Source of the DNA: Marvania coccoides
Lineage: Eukaryota; Chlorophyta; Trebouxiophyceae; Chlorellales; Chlorellaceae
Length of the DNA: 64,000 nucleotides
Assembly: GCA_963854735.1 (NCBI GenBank)
Contig: OY978106.1
Span: 62,001 to 126,000, forward strand
Direction of reading: 5' to 3'
The notes beneath the pieces are model-generated. The model worked only from the letters and a program-made list of their open reading frames with translations. It was not told the origin of the DNA and made no database searches. The position numbers and the translations under genes are program-made. How positions within the stretch are numbered: position 1 is the stretch's first letter; every line of letters starts with the position of its first letter. Positions 45,728 through 55,808 of the stretch are shown here, piece after piece.

Positions 45728-46958
45728 ATGTTGCAGCAAAAAACATTGATCGCAGTCATTGCAGTGCTGCTACACGCCTGCCATGCGCTTGGGCAGCACA
45801 ATATTAATATTGTTAAATATGGCAATGCAGCACAGCAAGGTGATTTTATGTGTTTGACTTGTTTCAAATTTTTCGAGTGCAATGATATCTGGCTGCTGAA
45901 CTTTTTTCTTCTTCTGAAAGACAGCGAATATTTCTCGTTATCCATGCATTTTGAGGATATACTAATCCAATACTTTCCCCATGATACAGCTGCGGATGAG
46001 TTCATTGGCGAGCTTCAGGCTGCGGTGAGCGAGGCCAACCCTCTGACTATGCGCCAGCAGCTTGGCAGCGTAGAAGACGCTCGACGCCGCCTGCTGACCG
46101 AAGATGGAGCAGCTGCCTCCGCCCTGACTGGAAAGGTACGAGCTTCTTAGTCATTTTCTTGCATGCTCGGCAGCCCTTAGAGATCTTCACTTATTATCCG
46201 TCAAGGAACACCAGCGGGGGGCTGAGCAGCTATCCCAATCGCTATTCACATATCCTCATCTGTTCAAACCTTTTTCTTGCAGAGCTGGGAGCTCATCATG
46301 AGGGGCGTCGGCCTCACCGACACCATCCTGGATGCCACCAAGCTCAAGGTGCAAGACTTGATCTCATATGTGCTTGGAAAGGACTGGTCAGACTTCACCC
46401 CCATGGCATGGCGCAACAAGGGAAAGTTGTAAACGCGCGCACAGCTTCGCTATTATTCTCATCATTTCATGCTGAAGGTTACAGTGTTTGTTTCCTCTCT
46501 CTGCAGCTCTCTCCATGGACAAGTTCGCCATGTTTGACCTCCACACCAACATCGACGACCTACTCACCAAGGACACCCTCCTCAGCCTGAAAAACACCAA
46601 AACCATCGGGGACATCTACAGCCACCTGAACATCGCCGCAGACTCCTTCTGCGAGCACGAGGAGTACACCCCCGCAGAGAAGGTGCCCACCACCTGCTTT
46701 GGCCCCGTGTTCAACCTCACCTATGTCCCCAAGGTTTGCGCTATCGACGGCCTTGAAAGGATCATCGTGTGTGACCCTGCCAAGCTGGTGCTCACCAAAA
46801 ACCCCGGCTATTGCGTGCTGAAGCACCACTCCGGCTTTGTGTGGCACGGAAAGAGCTGCCGGCACAATGGCGAGATGGGGTATCCCAAGGTGAAGGTCAT
46901 TGGTGGCGACACCTACACCGCCAACATCACCGACAAGATTGACAAAATGCACGAATAA
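45728..46958 (+). CDS. secreted protein of unknown family
   Basis: Four exons (45728-45839, 45990-46135, 46283-46428, 46478-46958) give about 294 residues. A signal peptide (MLQQKTLIAVIAVLLHACHALG) starts the protein. The middle is helical (ELIMRGVGLTDTILDATKL). The C-terminal ~150 residues hold six cysteines around FCEHEEYTP, TCFGPVFN and YCVLKHHSGFVWHGKSC, suggesting a disulfide-bonded extracellular domain. No family was recognised. The exon 3/4 junction is uncertain: the model needs a 49-base intron with a GAAG acceptor; the obvious CTGCAG acceptor at 46505 would need an unusual donor. A TGTAA lies 72 bases past the stop. Confidence 0.65.
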
Positions 46959-47208
46959 CGAGGCTTGGAGACGAAAGTGACTGACCCAGCCGCTCCTCTC
47001 TATCAGCTCCGCGTTTGGCTTTGATTCGTTGTAATAATCGAGGCCGTTATCAGCTATATATACTGCTCACCGACCCTCCTTGTAGTTTCGTTTGATTTTA
47101 CTAGAGTAACCAAGATTGTCACATCAACGTCCTTTTCAATGTGATGAGAATATGTTTCCAAAAATAATTCGTACGAAAAAATTGCGGCTTTGAGGATTGC
47201 CACTCTTT

Positions 47209-48227
47209 TCACGCCACTTCTCTGGAGACGATATGGGCGTGCCATATCTGCATTATGAAATAACAGAAAAGAGAAAAACAATCAGAGCGGTCGGCGTAGT
47301 CAATGCAAGCGCGGCTTCCTTTCTTACCGCTGGGACAGACTTGAATAGCTCGGGGTTGACGAATATTGTGAACTCACAGCCCTGCCGCTCCCGCTGCGCC
47401 GCCGCCAACACCTCAGCGTCGCTCAGCGGCACTGAAGACCACAGCACGTCGTGGCTGATCCCCTCTTGCAAGGCGTATGGAAAGTCCTGCCAGGTCTCAG
47501 TACCAAAGAAGGCTGGGTGAGGAAAAGCGAAATGAGCACTTCTCGTTATATAAATAAAAAAACCCACGTTTTGTCTCCAGACAACGCGCTTTGTGCTTCG
47601 AAAATCCTCTGGAACCACTGCCTCTAACTTCTCATCGTCTGCAAACCAGCAAGAGCAGTTGGATGTAAGTTTTGCGCAGTTACCTTTGTTCAACTAACTT
47701 GAACAACTTTCCCCGTCAGCTCTCTTTCTTCTTCTGCCATTCCTATCGACGCTCCCTCACCTGAGCTGCTCGGCCTGCTCTGCAGATCAAACACTTGCAC
47801 GTAGAGGTAGTCTGTGACGGATTTAAATTTTGCAAGAATATGCTCATTTCTGAATTTTTTGTAGCGTTTCAGCTGCGCAGGGGTGCGCCCAAGTTGAGCC
47901 AGCGCTATAAGGCTTTTTTCCTCAATGAGCCCGGCGCACCGTTCCCACGTCATAGGCTCCAAGGCCACACCTGGTGATAAAAAAATAGAGCGTGAGGGGA
48001 GAAGAGTAAAATCGTCAAAGTGAACTGAAGAAGACCGCGCCTGGCCTTCCCCGCAACTGCTCCCAATCAGGCGTCTCGCCCTTCTCCTCCATTTCCATGA
48101 GCTTGATCAGCAAAGCGTCAGCCTCATACACTGCGCGAGCCATTTCAGCATCGTCATCTTGCAGCTGCTCGACACCAGGCTGGATGGGCGGGATCCCTGT
48201 TGCTGGTGCAGGAACATCGCTGGGCAT
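47209..48227 (-). CDS. DUF3605 / GIG1-like (GlcNAc-induced protein 1) protein
   Basis: Five short exons (48041-48227, 47695-47970, 47564-47638, 47328-47512, 47209-47247) give about 253 residues. The core pattern is MTWERCAGLI, the KRYKKFRNEHI helix, TWQDFPYALQEGISHDVLWSS, FVNPELFKSVPA and a final IWHAHIVSRE encoded in a 13-codon last exon. This order (W-F-PYA...I-H-W...VNP...WHxHI) matches the fungal and algal GIG1/DUF3605 family, whose biochemical role is unsettled. Two introns are very short (51 and 56 bases). The first intron appears to use a GC donor (CAG|GCGCGG). The donors of exons 2 and 3 are weak matches chosen by frame. Confidence 0.65.
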
Positions 48228-48357
48228 CGTGACGAATTGCAATGATTAATGCAACTGTTCTAAAACCCAATAAAAACTTGAAATTTTTAAATTTAAGTTT
48301 ATCATAAACAACACAGTATATTTTGATTTGGGGGGGGGGGGCGGAGCAACTTCCAGC

Positions 48358-49066
48358 TCATAAATAATGTAATGATGATTTAATAAATTTGTTATATTCG
48401 TAGAACAGCTGCGCAATGTGTTTCGGCAGCTTCTTAAGCCTTCTCCGCAACAAAAAAAATAGGAATGTGATCCAAGGTGCATTTCCTTGGCCTCCAGCTG
48501 CGCCGCAATGAGCTGCGTCTGTGGAAATTTCTAAAGATTGACGAAAAATAGAGCGTGGCGTTGGTGCCTGCTGGTGAAATGTTGATTCTCAGGCGCCTGG
48601 CTTCGGGACCGGCTAACACCCTTCGTGGGAAAGAGCCTGGCGCTCTCGGCTGAACAACGGTGCGAGCTTGGGCGTGCGGTGGGACTGACTGAGTCAGAGG
48701 CGAGAAGGGATTCCATCCTCTTGCGAAAGATGGACGGTGCCTCTGGGGAGAAAAGGCGAAGAATTTGAATTTAAAAGGCATTGGGCGCATCCCGAGCTGA
48801 CAGCAATTATTCAGGGAAAGAAATAAAGACGAAACACTGCAGTTTGGCCGCGCCATGGCCATCCATGAAGCTGTTTTGTCTGAGGATTGCTGGCGGTAAG
48901 CAGACTACGAAATGGAGAAGAAGTGGCGAATGAATGAATGTTCGAGCGCTTGAGTACCGCCGTAGTGTGCTGGAGTTGACTGGGATTCCATAAAGAAAGG
49001 AGAATCGGCGGGCACCTTTGGGGCCTGGTGGATTTGGGGTTTGTCGCAGCGGGGGCTTGGGAACAT
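48358..49066 (-). CDS. small three-exon gene, membrane-anchored or tail-anchored protein
   Basis: Exons 48958-49066, 48620-48742 and 48358-48530 join in frame to 134 residues. It is easy to miss because each exon sits in a different frame. The N-terminus is Pro/Ser-rich (MFPSPRCDKPQIHQ), the middle has EAPSIFRKRMESLLASDS, and the end has a hydrophobic stretch (APWITFLFFLL) followed by RRRLKKLPKHIAQLFYEYNK. Both introns have GT donors and pyrimidine-rich acceptors (CCCCAG, CTTTAG). No family was recognised. The C-terminal hydrophobic-plus-basic pattern suggests a membrane or organelle anchor. Confidence 0.55.
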
Positions 49067-49318
49067 GACGAACGCCGCATTATTCGTGACCAAACAAAAA
49101 TATGTGGCTCTCGCACTGAGGAGCAATTGCAGCAACTTGTGCAATGGGGCTGTCTGAAGTAGAGAAATTGCTTAAGGAGAGAATGAAAAAGAAAGGCAAA
49201 GGAAGCAAGCCTTCGTAGCCAATTTATCTTGATTTTTTTAATATAATTATATATATTTATAAGCATATTTAATTTTCGCATGCCAGAAACATAATTGCGG
49301 ACGGAAAGGTCATTTAAA

Positions 49319-51034
49319 TCACTCGTTGTACTTGTCGATGCCAAAGTCCCGCAGCGCCGCCGACGCCACGTCCTGGCACGCTTCGGGGAACGCCGCACGC
49401 GCCTGACGCACCACGCGTTCCGCCCCCGCTGTCAACAGCCCCTCCCGCTCCTCGGGGCATCGAGCTGCGATGTTGCGTAGGGCCATGCAGCCCTGCCGCA
49501 GCGCAGACGGCGTGCGGCCGCCAGAAGCTGTAGCAGTAATTGCCGCCGGCTTGTCTTCTTCAGCGGCGGCGGCGTCCATCAGCGCCTGCATGACCCTCAG
49601 ACCCTCATCGCAGCACCCAGCCTTGACCGCTGCCACTGCTACCTCTGGATTTCTCAACGCCAGGTTGGCCAGCAGCCCCAGCGCGGGCTCAGCGACGATG
49701 GCGGAGATGTTGTCAGCCGCAAACGCCAGCGCTGTTTTGATCCCTTCGATCCCTCCCTCAAGGCTGGCCAGTTGCCCCTTCACAGCGTCACTAGAAGCCA
49801 ACTGGCGCAGCAGCGACAGCGCCGTGCGAGCCATGATCGCGTCATCAGCGTGCAGCGCGCCGCCGGCCACCTGCAGGGCCAGGGAGACTGCCCCTGCGGC
49901 CGCTGCTTCTTGGCAGATTTCATCGTTGGCTGCAACTCGGCGCAGGCAGTCACAGGCGGCCAGGAAGGCCTCGCGACGGTGAACGGCGGGGTGCGCGGTC
50001 ATAGCGGACACCAGGACCTTGGCAGCGCCTTGTTGCGCCAGCGCGCGGGCATTGGGAAACGCCCTGCATGAATTTTGGTGTCGCTAGCTTGAGAATTATT
50101 TCGCTCAAAAATATATGACGCAGCAAATTTCATTTTTTAGACCAAGATAGTATTCAAATTTTCTAGTTGAAAATCAAGCAGCTTGACTGACCTTGAGCCT
50201 GGCTGGGTTTCATCGTCGGCCGTTGTGAGACTGCTGAGCAGCGCACACGCAGCAACCACCACCGCCGGATCATCAGACCCTGGCAACGCACTCAGAGCGG
50301 TCAATGCCGCGGTGCCCAGTGCTGCGTCCATGGCTGCCCCCTTCCCAGCCTCGTCTTTGACCGCCAAAGCGGCCGCAGCGTGCAACGAAGCAGCAGTGAC
50401 CTCCCAGTCGCGGGAGGGGTCAGCATTGGAATCGACCACCACAGAGGCCAGCGCTGCGGGCCCCCCGGCGTCCCTGAAGGCGGCGCGCACGCTGGGGGAC
50501 AGCGGCAGCAGCGCACGCAGCGTGCACACCGCCGCCAGAAGCGTCTCCCGATTTTCGGGCTCGCTGCGCGTCAGTGTGACGCACTGTACCGCCAGGTCTG
50601 TGGCCCCCAGGGAGTGTACGATCGCTCCAAGCTCCCGCAGGTCGCTGCCGCCCTCCACAGCGCAGCGCAGCGCGGCCAGCGCAGCCTGAGCGGCCTGCAG
50701 GTCTCCCGCCTTGAGGTGCGCCTCCAGGGCCTTGGCTGCCTGCCCAGCAGGGTGTTCGGCCACGCCAGAGCCTGTGGCGCTGGTCACAATGTCGCTGAGG
50801 TCCACTCCTTGAGCCTTGAACTCGGCGATCGCACTGGCTACCGCTTCGTCAGCCTGCAAGAGGAAGGCACGAATGTGAAGATCAAGACTACAACTTGCAG
50901 TATAGACGCAGCGGACCCTGCAAACTCACCTCCATTTCAAACTCTTCGATGTTTTCGCGAACTGCTTCATCGAACGTCGCCTGTGAAATGTGCTGCTTGG
51001 GAGCAAATTTTTTGAGCTGCTCTGCTGAAAACAT
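49319..51034 (-). CDS. ARMC6: armadillo-repeat protein ARMC6
   Basis: Three exons (50930-51034, about 50199-50853, 49319-50061) give about 500 residues. The diagnostic N-terminus reads ISQATFDEAVRENIEEFEME, then ADEAVASAIAEFKAQGVDLS, matching the ARMC6 family opening. The rest is a run of armadillo-like helices rich in Ala and Leu, ending ALRDFGIDKYNE. ARMC6 is conserved across eukaryotes but its role is poorly defined. The exon 2/3 junction is uncertain: the obvious AG|GTCAGT donor at 50191 breaks frame, while a GC donor at CCAG|GCTCAA keeps it. Confidence 0.85.
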
Positions 51035-52012
51035 GACCGCTAGTTTCTATATGATACCAACAACTGACTGAACTGGTGCAGTTTGCAGTTTTGACTAGAA
51101 AACATTCTTCCTCGACGGCGGGGTTGACCAGCACTGGCATCACCAAGCAGTCTAATCTCTCAATGTTGGAACTTGAAGACCCTGGCAGAGGAATACAACA
51201 CCTCCATAACTTGCCGACACGTGAAAGATTGGGTTGGCCATGGCATCATGGAAGGCTCTTTATTGCCGGCCTTGAGCCGGCAGACTATGCAGGGGAACTG
51301 AGCACCTGCAACGCACGCCAGGACATCACGAAAGTTCTACGAGGGAAATCACAGTTATAAAGGTAGAAGCAGCATATATTTCCCAATGATAGATGACTGC
51401 TGACGAAGAAACCAAAGAGGCGGCGTGCGTCAGGCTTCTTCCAAAGGGAATGGTCAATAAAGCAAGCATGTAGCTATAGGATTTAAAAACGTACTCAAGA
51501 AGTTGCTTGGAATGAATATATATGCTGGTTGGTGGCATCTTTGACTCTGCTGAAGGCAGAGCGCAGCAATGCTACGTATCACGGCTGCTGCTGGCCTCAA
51601 GGGCAACTCTATAGCATCATTCATTCGATAACATGCATGATGTTGATGCTGGCTCTGTACAAGAGGTGTACAATAGTCTCACAGCCAACTGAGCCAGACG
51701 ACGTTGGCGCTCATCATTGAGCCATAGCGGAACACGCCTCATCATGAAAGTGAACTTCCAGCTGCTTCTAAAATACAACAGCTCCCACTTCCGATCAAAC
51801 GCTCAGCTTTGCACGCTCTCCCATCGGCATTGGCTTATCCTTCTGCTCAATTAGCATCTGTCGTTAAATTTGAATTTTTTGCCGTTGAGCTGTGTCCTTT
51901 CTTTGAATTTCAAACGTTTTTTTTTCAATTGAAAGCGCTCCCTCCGTTTGTCCCACATAATTAATCCCCGTCATTTTGGATTAGATAGCTGAGGTGTTAG
52001 AATAGAATCAGG
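51035..52012. other. intergenic region upstream of RNR1
   Basis: Divergent spacer between ARMC6 and RNR1. A 65-codon frame begins at an ATG near 51163 but has no recognisable domain. A perfect 7-base hairpin (tgccggc/gccggca) lies near 51264-51282. No canonical E2F site was noticed near the RNR1 start. Confidence 0.45.
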
Positions 52013-55000
52013 ATGGTGAGTCCTGCGGACTGCGGAGCATTTTGGAAATCGAATTCGTTTTTGAAATTTCGCCTAACCAACGTTTCCGCCGCTCTCTGCA
52101 GTACGTGATCAAACGCGATGGGCGCAAGGAACCCGTGCACTTCGACAAGATCACTGCACGCATCACTAAGCTGTCCTATGGCCTCAACCCCGACTTCTGC
52201 GACCCGGTAAGCCGCCCGTGGGGCCCTTCCTTGTGTGAAACAAATGTGTTGGGTGCTTAATTTGCAGCGTGGCAGCCGCTGGAGGCGCCGGGGGCGGCGG
52301 GGGAGTCGAAGTTCGATCGAAGCTTTTTTGAAATGAAGTTCAACGTCAATGCTCATCCTCCGGTCCTCCCCAGCGCCTCTCATCCCCATTGATACCATTG
52401 TTCTGACCACGTTGCGCATCTCACTGCAGGTTATGGTCGCCCAGAAGGTCACTGCTGGTGTGTACAAGGGAGTAACAACGAGCGAGCTGGATGAGCTTGC
52501 AGCTGAGACTGCGGCCTCCCTGACCGCCACCCACCCCGACTACGCCCTGGTAAGCCTTGCATCTACTGCCGTGCAGCGCTGCGGATGCAGCAGCGCGCAA
52601 ACCAACCCCTTTTCCCTCTGCCGACAAACTGACGTCATTTCTGTTGCCGAATTTTTCTTCCCTCTCTCTGCAGCTCGCCGCTCGCATCGCCGTGTCCAAC
52701 CTGCACAAGAACACTCTCAAGTCGTTCAGCGAGACGTAAGAACTCCTTTTCTTTCCCCTTCAAACCATTCAAAAACGTGCCCATTCCCGCAACGGTCTTT
52801 CACCGTTCCTCTTCGTTCCTTCTTTCAAACCACGCAGCGCCAAGATCATGCACGGCCACATCAACCCCAAGAACAACACCGCGGCCCCCTTGGTGGCTGA
52901 GGACGTGTTCGAGGTCATCCAGGCCAACGCCGAGCGCCTTGACTCTGAGATTGTTTACGATCGCGATTTCGATTACGACTACTTCGGATTCAAGACCCTG
53001 GAGAGGTCCTACCTGCTGCGCGTCAACGGCCGCGTGGTGGAGCGCCCCCAGCACATGGTGATGCGCGTGGCGGTGGGCATCCACAAGCACGACGTTGAGT
53101 CGGCCATCGAGACATACCACCTGCTGTCCCAGCGCTGGTTCACCCACGCCTCGCCCACGCTGTTCAACGCCGGCACCCCCCGCCCGCAGCTGTCGTCGTG
53201 CTTTCTGATCGCCATGAAGAACGACAGCATCGAGGGCATCTACGACACCCTCAAGGAATGCGCCTGCATCTCCAAGAGCGCCGGCGGCATCGGACTCCAC
53301 ATGCACAACATCCGCGCCACCGGATCCTACATCCGCGGCACCAACGGCACCTCCAATGGCATCATTCCCATGCTGCGCGTCTTCAACGACACCGCGCGCT
53401 ACGTGGACCAGGGCGGCGGCAAGCGCAAGGGCGCCTTTGCCATGTACCTGGAGCCCTGGCACTCGGACGTCTTCGACTTCATCGAGCTGCGCAAGAACCA
53501 CGGCAAGGAGGAGGCCCGCGCGCGCGACCTGTTCTACGCGCTGTGGATCCCCGACCTGTTCATGAAGCGCGTGGAGGCGGGCGCCGAGTGGTCGCTGTTC
53601 TGCCCCAACGAGGCCCCCGGGCTGGCTGACGTGTGGGGCGACGAGTTCGAGGCGTTGTACGAGAAGTATGAGCGCGAGGGCCGCGCCCGCAAGACCATCA
53701 AGGCGCAGCAGCTGTGGTTTGCCATCCTGGAGGCGCAGGTGGAGACGGGCAACCCATTCATGCTGTACAAGGACTCGTGCAACCGCAAGTCCAACCAGCA
53801 GAACCTGGGCACCATCAAGTGCTCCAACCTGTGCACCGAGATCGTGGAGTACACCGCCCCAGATGAGACCGCGGTGTGCAACCTGGCGTCGCTGGCGCTG
53901 CCGCGCTTCGTGCGTGAGCACAACCCCACCGGCCGCGAGGGCCGCAAAATCATCGGCTCCATGGACGCCGCGAACCGCTACTTCGACTTTGAGAAGCTGG
54001 CGGAGGTGGTGACGGTGGTGACGCGCAACCTCAACAAAATCATCGATATCAACTACTACCCAGTGGAGACCGCCCGCAACTCCAACATGCGCCACCGCCC
54101 CATCGGGCTGGGCGTGCAGGGGCTGGCGGACGCCTTCATCCTGCTGGGCCTGCCGTTTGACTCCCCCGAGGCTGCCAAGCTCAACTCCGAAATCTTCGAG
54201 ACCGTCTACTATGCCGCGCTGCGCACCTCGTGCTCGCTGGCCAAGGCGGAGGGCACCTACTCCACCTACGAGGGCTCCCCCGTGTCCAAGGGCGTTCTAC
54301 AGCCCGACATGTGGGGCGTGACCCCCTCCGACCGCTGGGACTGGCCCGCGCTGAGGGCGGACATCGCCAACCACGGCGTGCGCAACTCCCTGCTGGTGGC
54401 CCCCATGCCCACCGCCTCCACCTCCCAGATCTTGGGCAACAACGAGTGCTTCGAGCCCTACACCAGCAACATCTACGTGCGCCGCGTTCTGTCCGGCGAG
54501 TTCACCGTGGTCAACCAGCACCTGCTGTCCGACCTCACCCGCATGGGGCTCTGGGACAGCGACATGAAGAACGAGCTGGTGGCCAGCAACGGCTCCGTGG
54601 CCGATTTGGATATTCCCGACGACCTGAAGGCGCTGTACAAGACGGTGTGGGAGATCAAGCAGAGGGTGCTGGTGGACATGGCGGCCGACCGCGGCGCCTT
54701 CATCGACCAGTCGCAGTCGTTCAACGTGCACATGAGCGACCCCAACTTTGGAAAGCTCACCTCGCTGCACTTTTACGCGTGGAAGAAGGGGCTCAAGACG
54801 GGGCTGTACTACCTGCGCACCCGCGCCGCCGCCGACGCCATCAAGTTCACCGTGGACCAGCAGGCGCTGACTAAGCGCAAGAGCGAGCGCCTGGCGCGCG
54901 CCAACTCCGCGGCGTCGGTCGGGGAGACGCAGAAGGAGAACAAGCCCGCCAAGAAGACGGCAGCGCAGATCGACGAGGAGATGGAGATGGAGCGCAAGAT

Positions 55001-55058
55001 GGCGGCCATGGTGTGCAGTCTCGAAAACAAGGACGCCTGCGTCATGTGCTCCGGCTAA
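52013..55058 (+). CDS. RNR1: ribonucleoside-diphosphate reductase large subunit
   Basis: Five exons (coding part of exon 1 is only the ATG at 52013-52015; then 52102-52206, 52430-52549, 52674-52735, 52838-55058) give about 836 residues. The N-terminal ATP cone reads [19 protein letters not shown], as in plant RNR1. The catalytic barrel keeps [17 protein letters not shown], the [10 protein letters not shown] region and the radical-transfer tyrosine area. The C-terminus ends CVMCSG, the mobile CxxC that re-reduces the active site. Class Ia RNR makes dNTPs in the cytosol with an R2 partner not present here. All donors are GT. GC-rich coding is typical of a highly expressed gene. Confidence 0.97.
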
Positions 55059-55808
55059 ACACAGTGCTTGTTGTGTTTGGTGCTTGCTGCTGTAGCGCCC
55101 CCGCAGCCCCACCCCCATGTGTTACGTATTATTAAGAGTACAAAAATAATCCAGCCCTGCACTAACCGACCAATTTATATTCGCTCCTCCGCCGTTCATT
55201 CATTATATCCTCACAAAACAATAATGACGGAGCACCGCGCTCATTTGTTTTCCTTCTTCTCTTTTTCGTTTCATTCCCCTTGACTGAGTACCACTCTGCT
55301 GCTGCTGTTTTCTTTCTTTTTTCCCTTCTTCAAATTACTCTAGCGCGACATAGCTGTCGAAAATAACCACAACAGCGTTTTTTTTGTGTTTGTCTCAGCC
55401 GAATCACGAATGTATCACGCCGCGCTTCCTGTTGGCAAGTCGTTATTGTCACCGTAGCGCCAACTGCTATTTTTCTTATTTATCAACACCATTGTAACTA
55501 GCCTATTCCAAGAATTGAGGAGACAGCGGATAGAGCATCACCATGAACCCAACATGACGTTCTTCCCAGTCTATAAGGGTGCAAGGTTCTCTCAACCTTC
55601 GGTCAACAGCACGAAACGAAAGAATGGAAGCGAAGCTACGCAGCTATTCGCGTGGAGAAGATGCACGTCCTTCATCAATTTTGAACGATGTTTATGTTTT
55701 ATGAAGCCAGAAGCTAGCCTCTTCCGTCACTTTCGCGTTTAAATTTCAGATCAATCGACAACTCAGCACAAATAAATCCCCCCACATATACCGCCTTATA
55801 ATAACTCA
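55059..55808. other. intergenic region
   Basis: AT-rich 3' flank of RNR1 and 5' flank of the hydrolase-like gene. A 62-codon frame at 55553 has no domain or coding-like composition. No gene is called. Confidence 0.45.

Noticed and set aside
50192..50199. Frameshift in ARMC6 exon 2/3
   Set aside because: A GC donor seven bases upstream restores the frame, consistent with other GC-AG introns here, so a broken gene is not required.
51163..51360. 65-codon frame between ARMC6 and RNR1
   Set aside because: No recognisable domain and composition like the surrounding spacer.
55515..55742. Frame upstream of the hydrolase-like gene
   Set aside because: No ATG at its start, no domain, AT-rich; likely promoter sequence.
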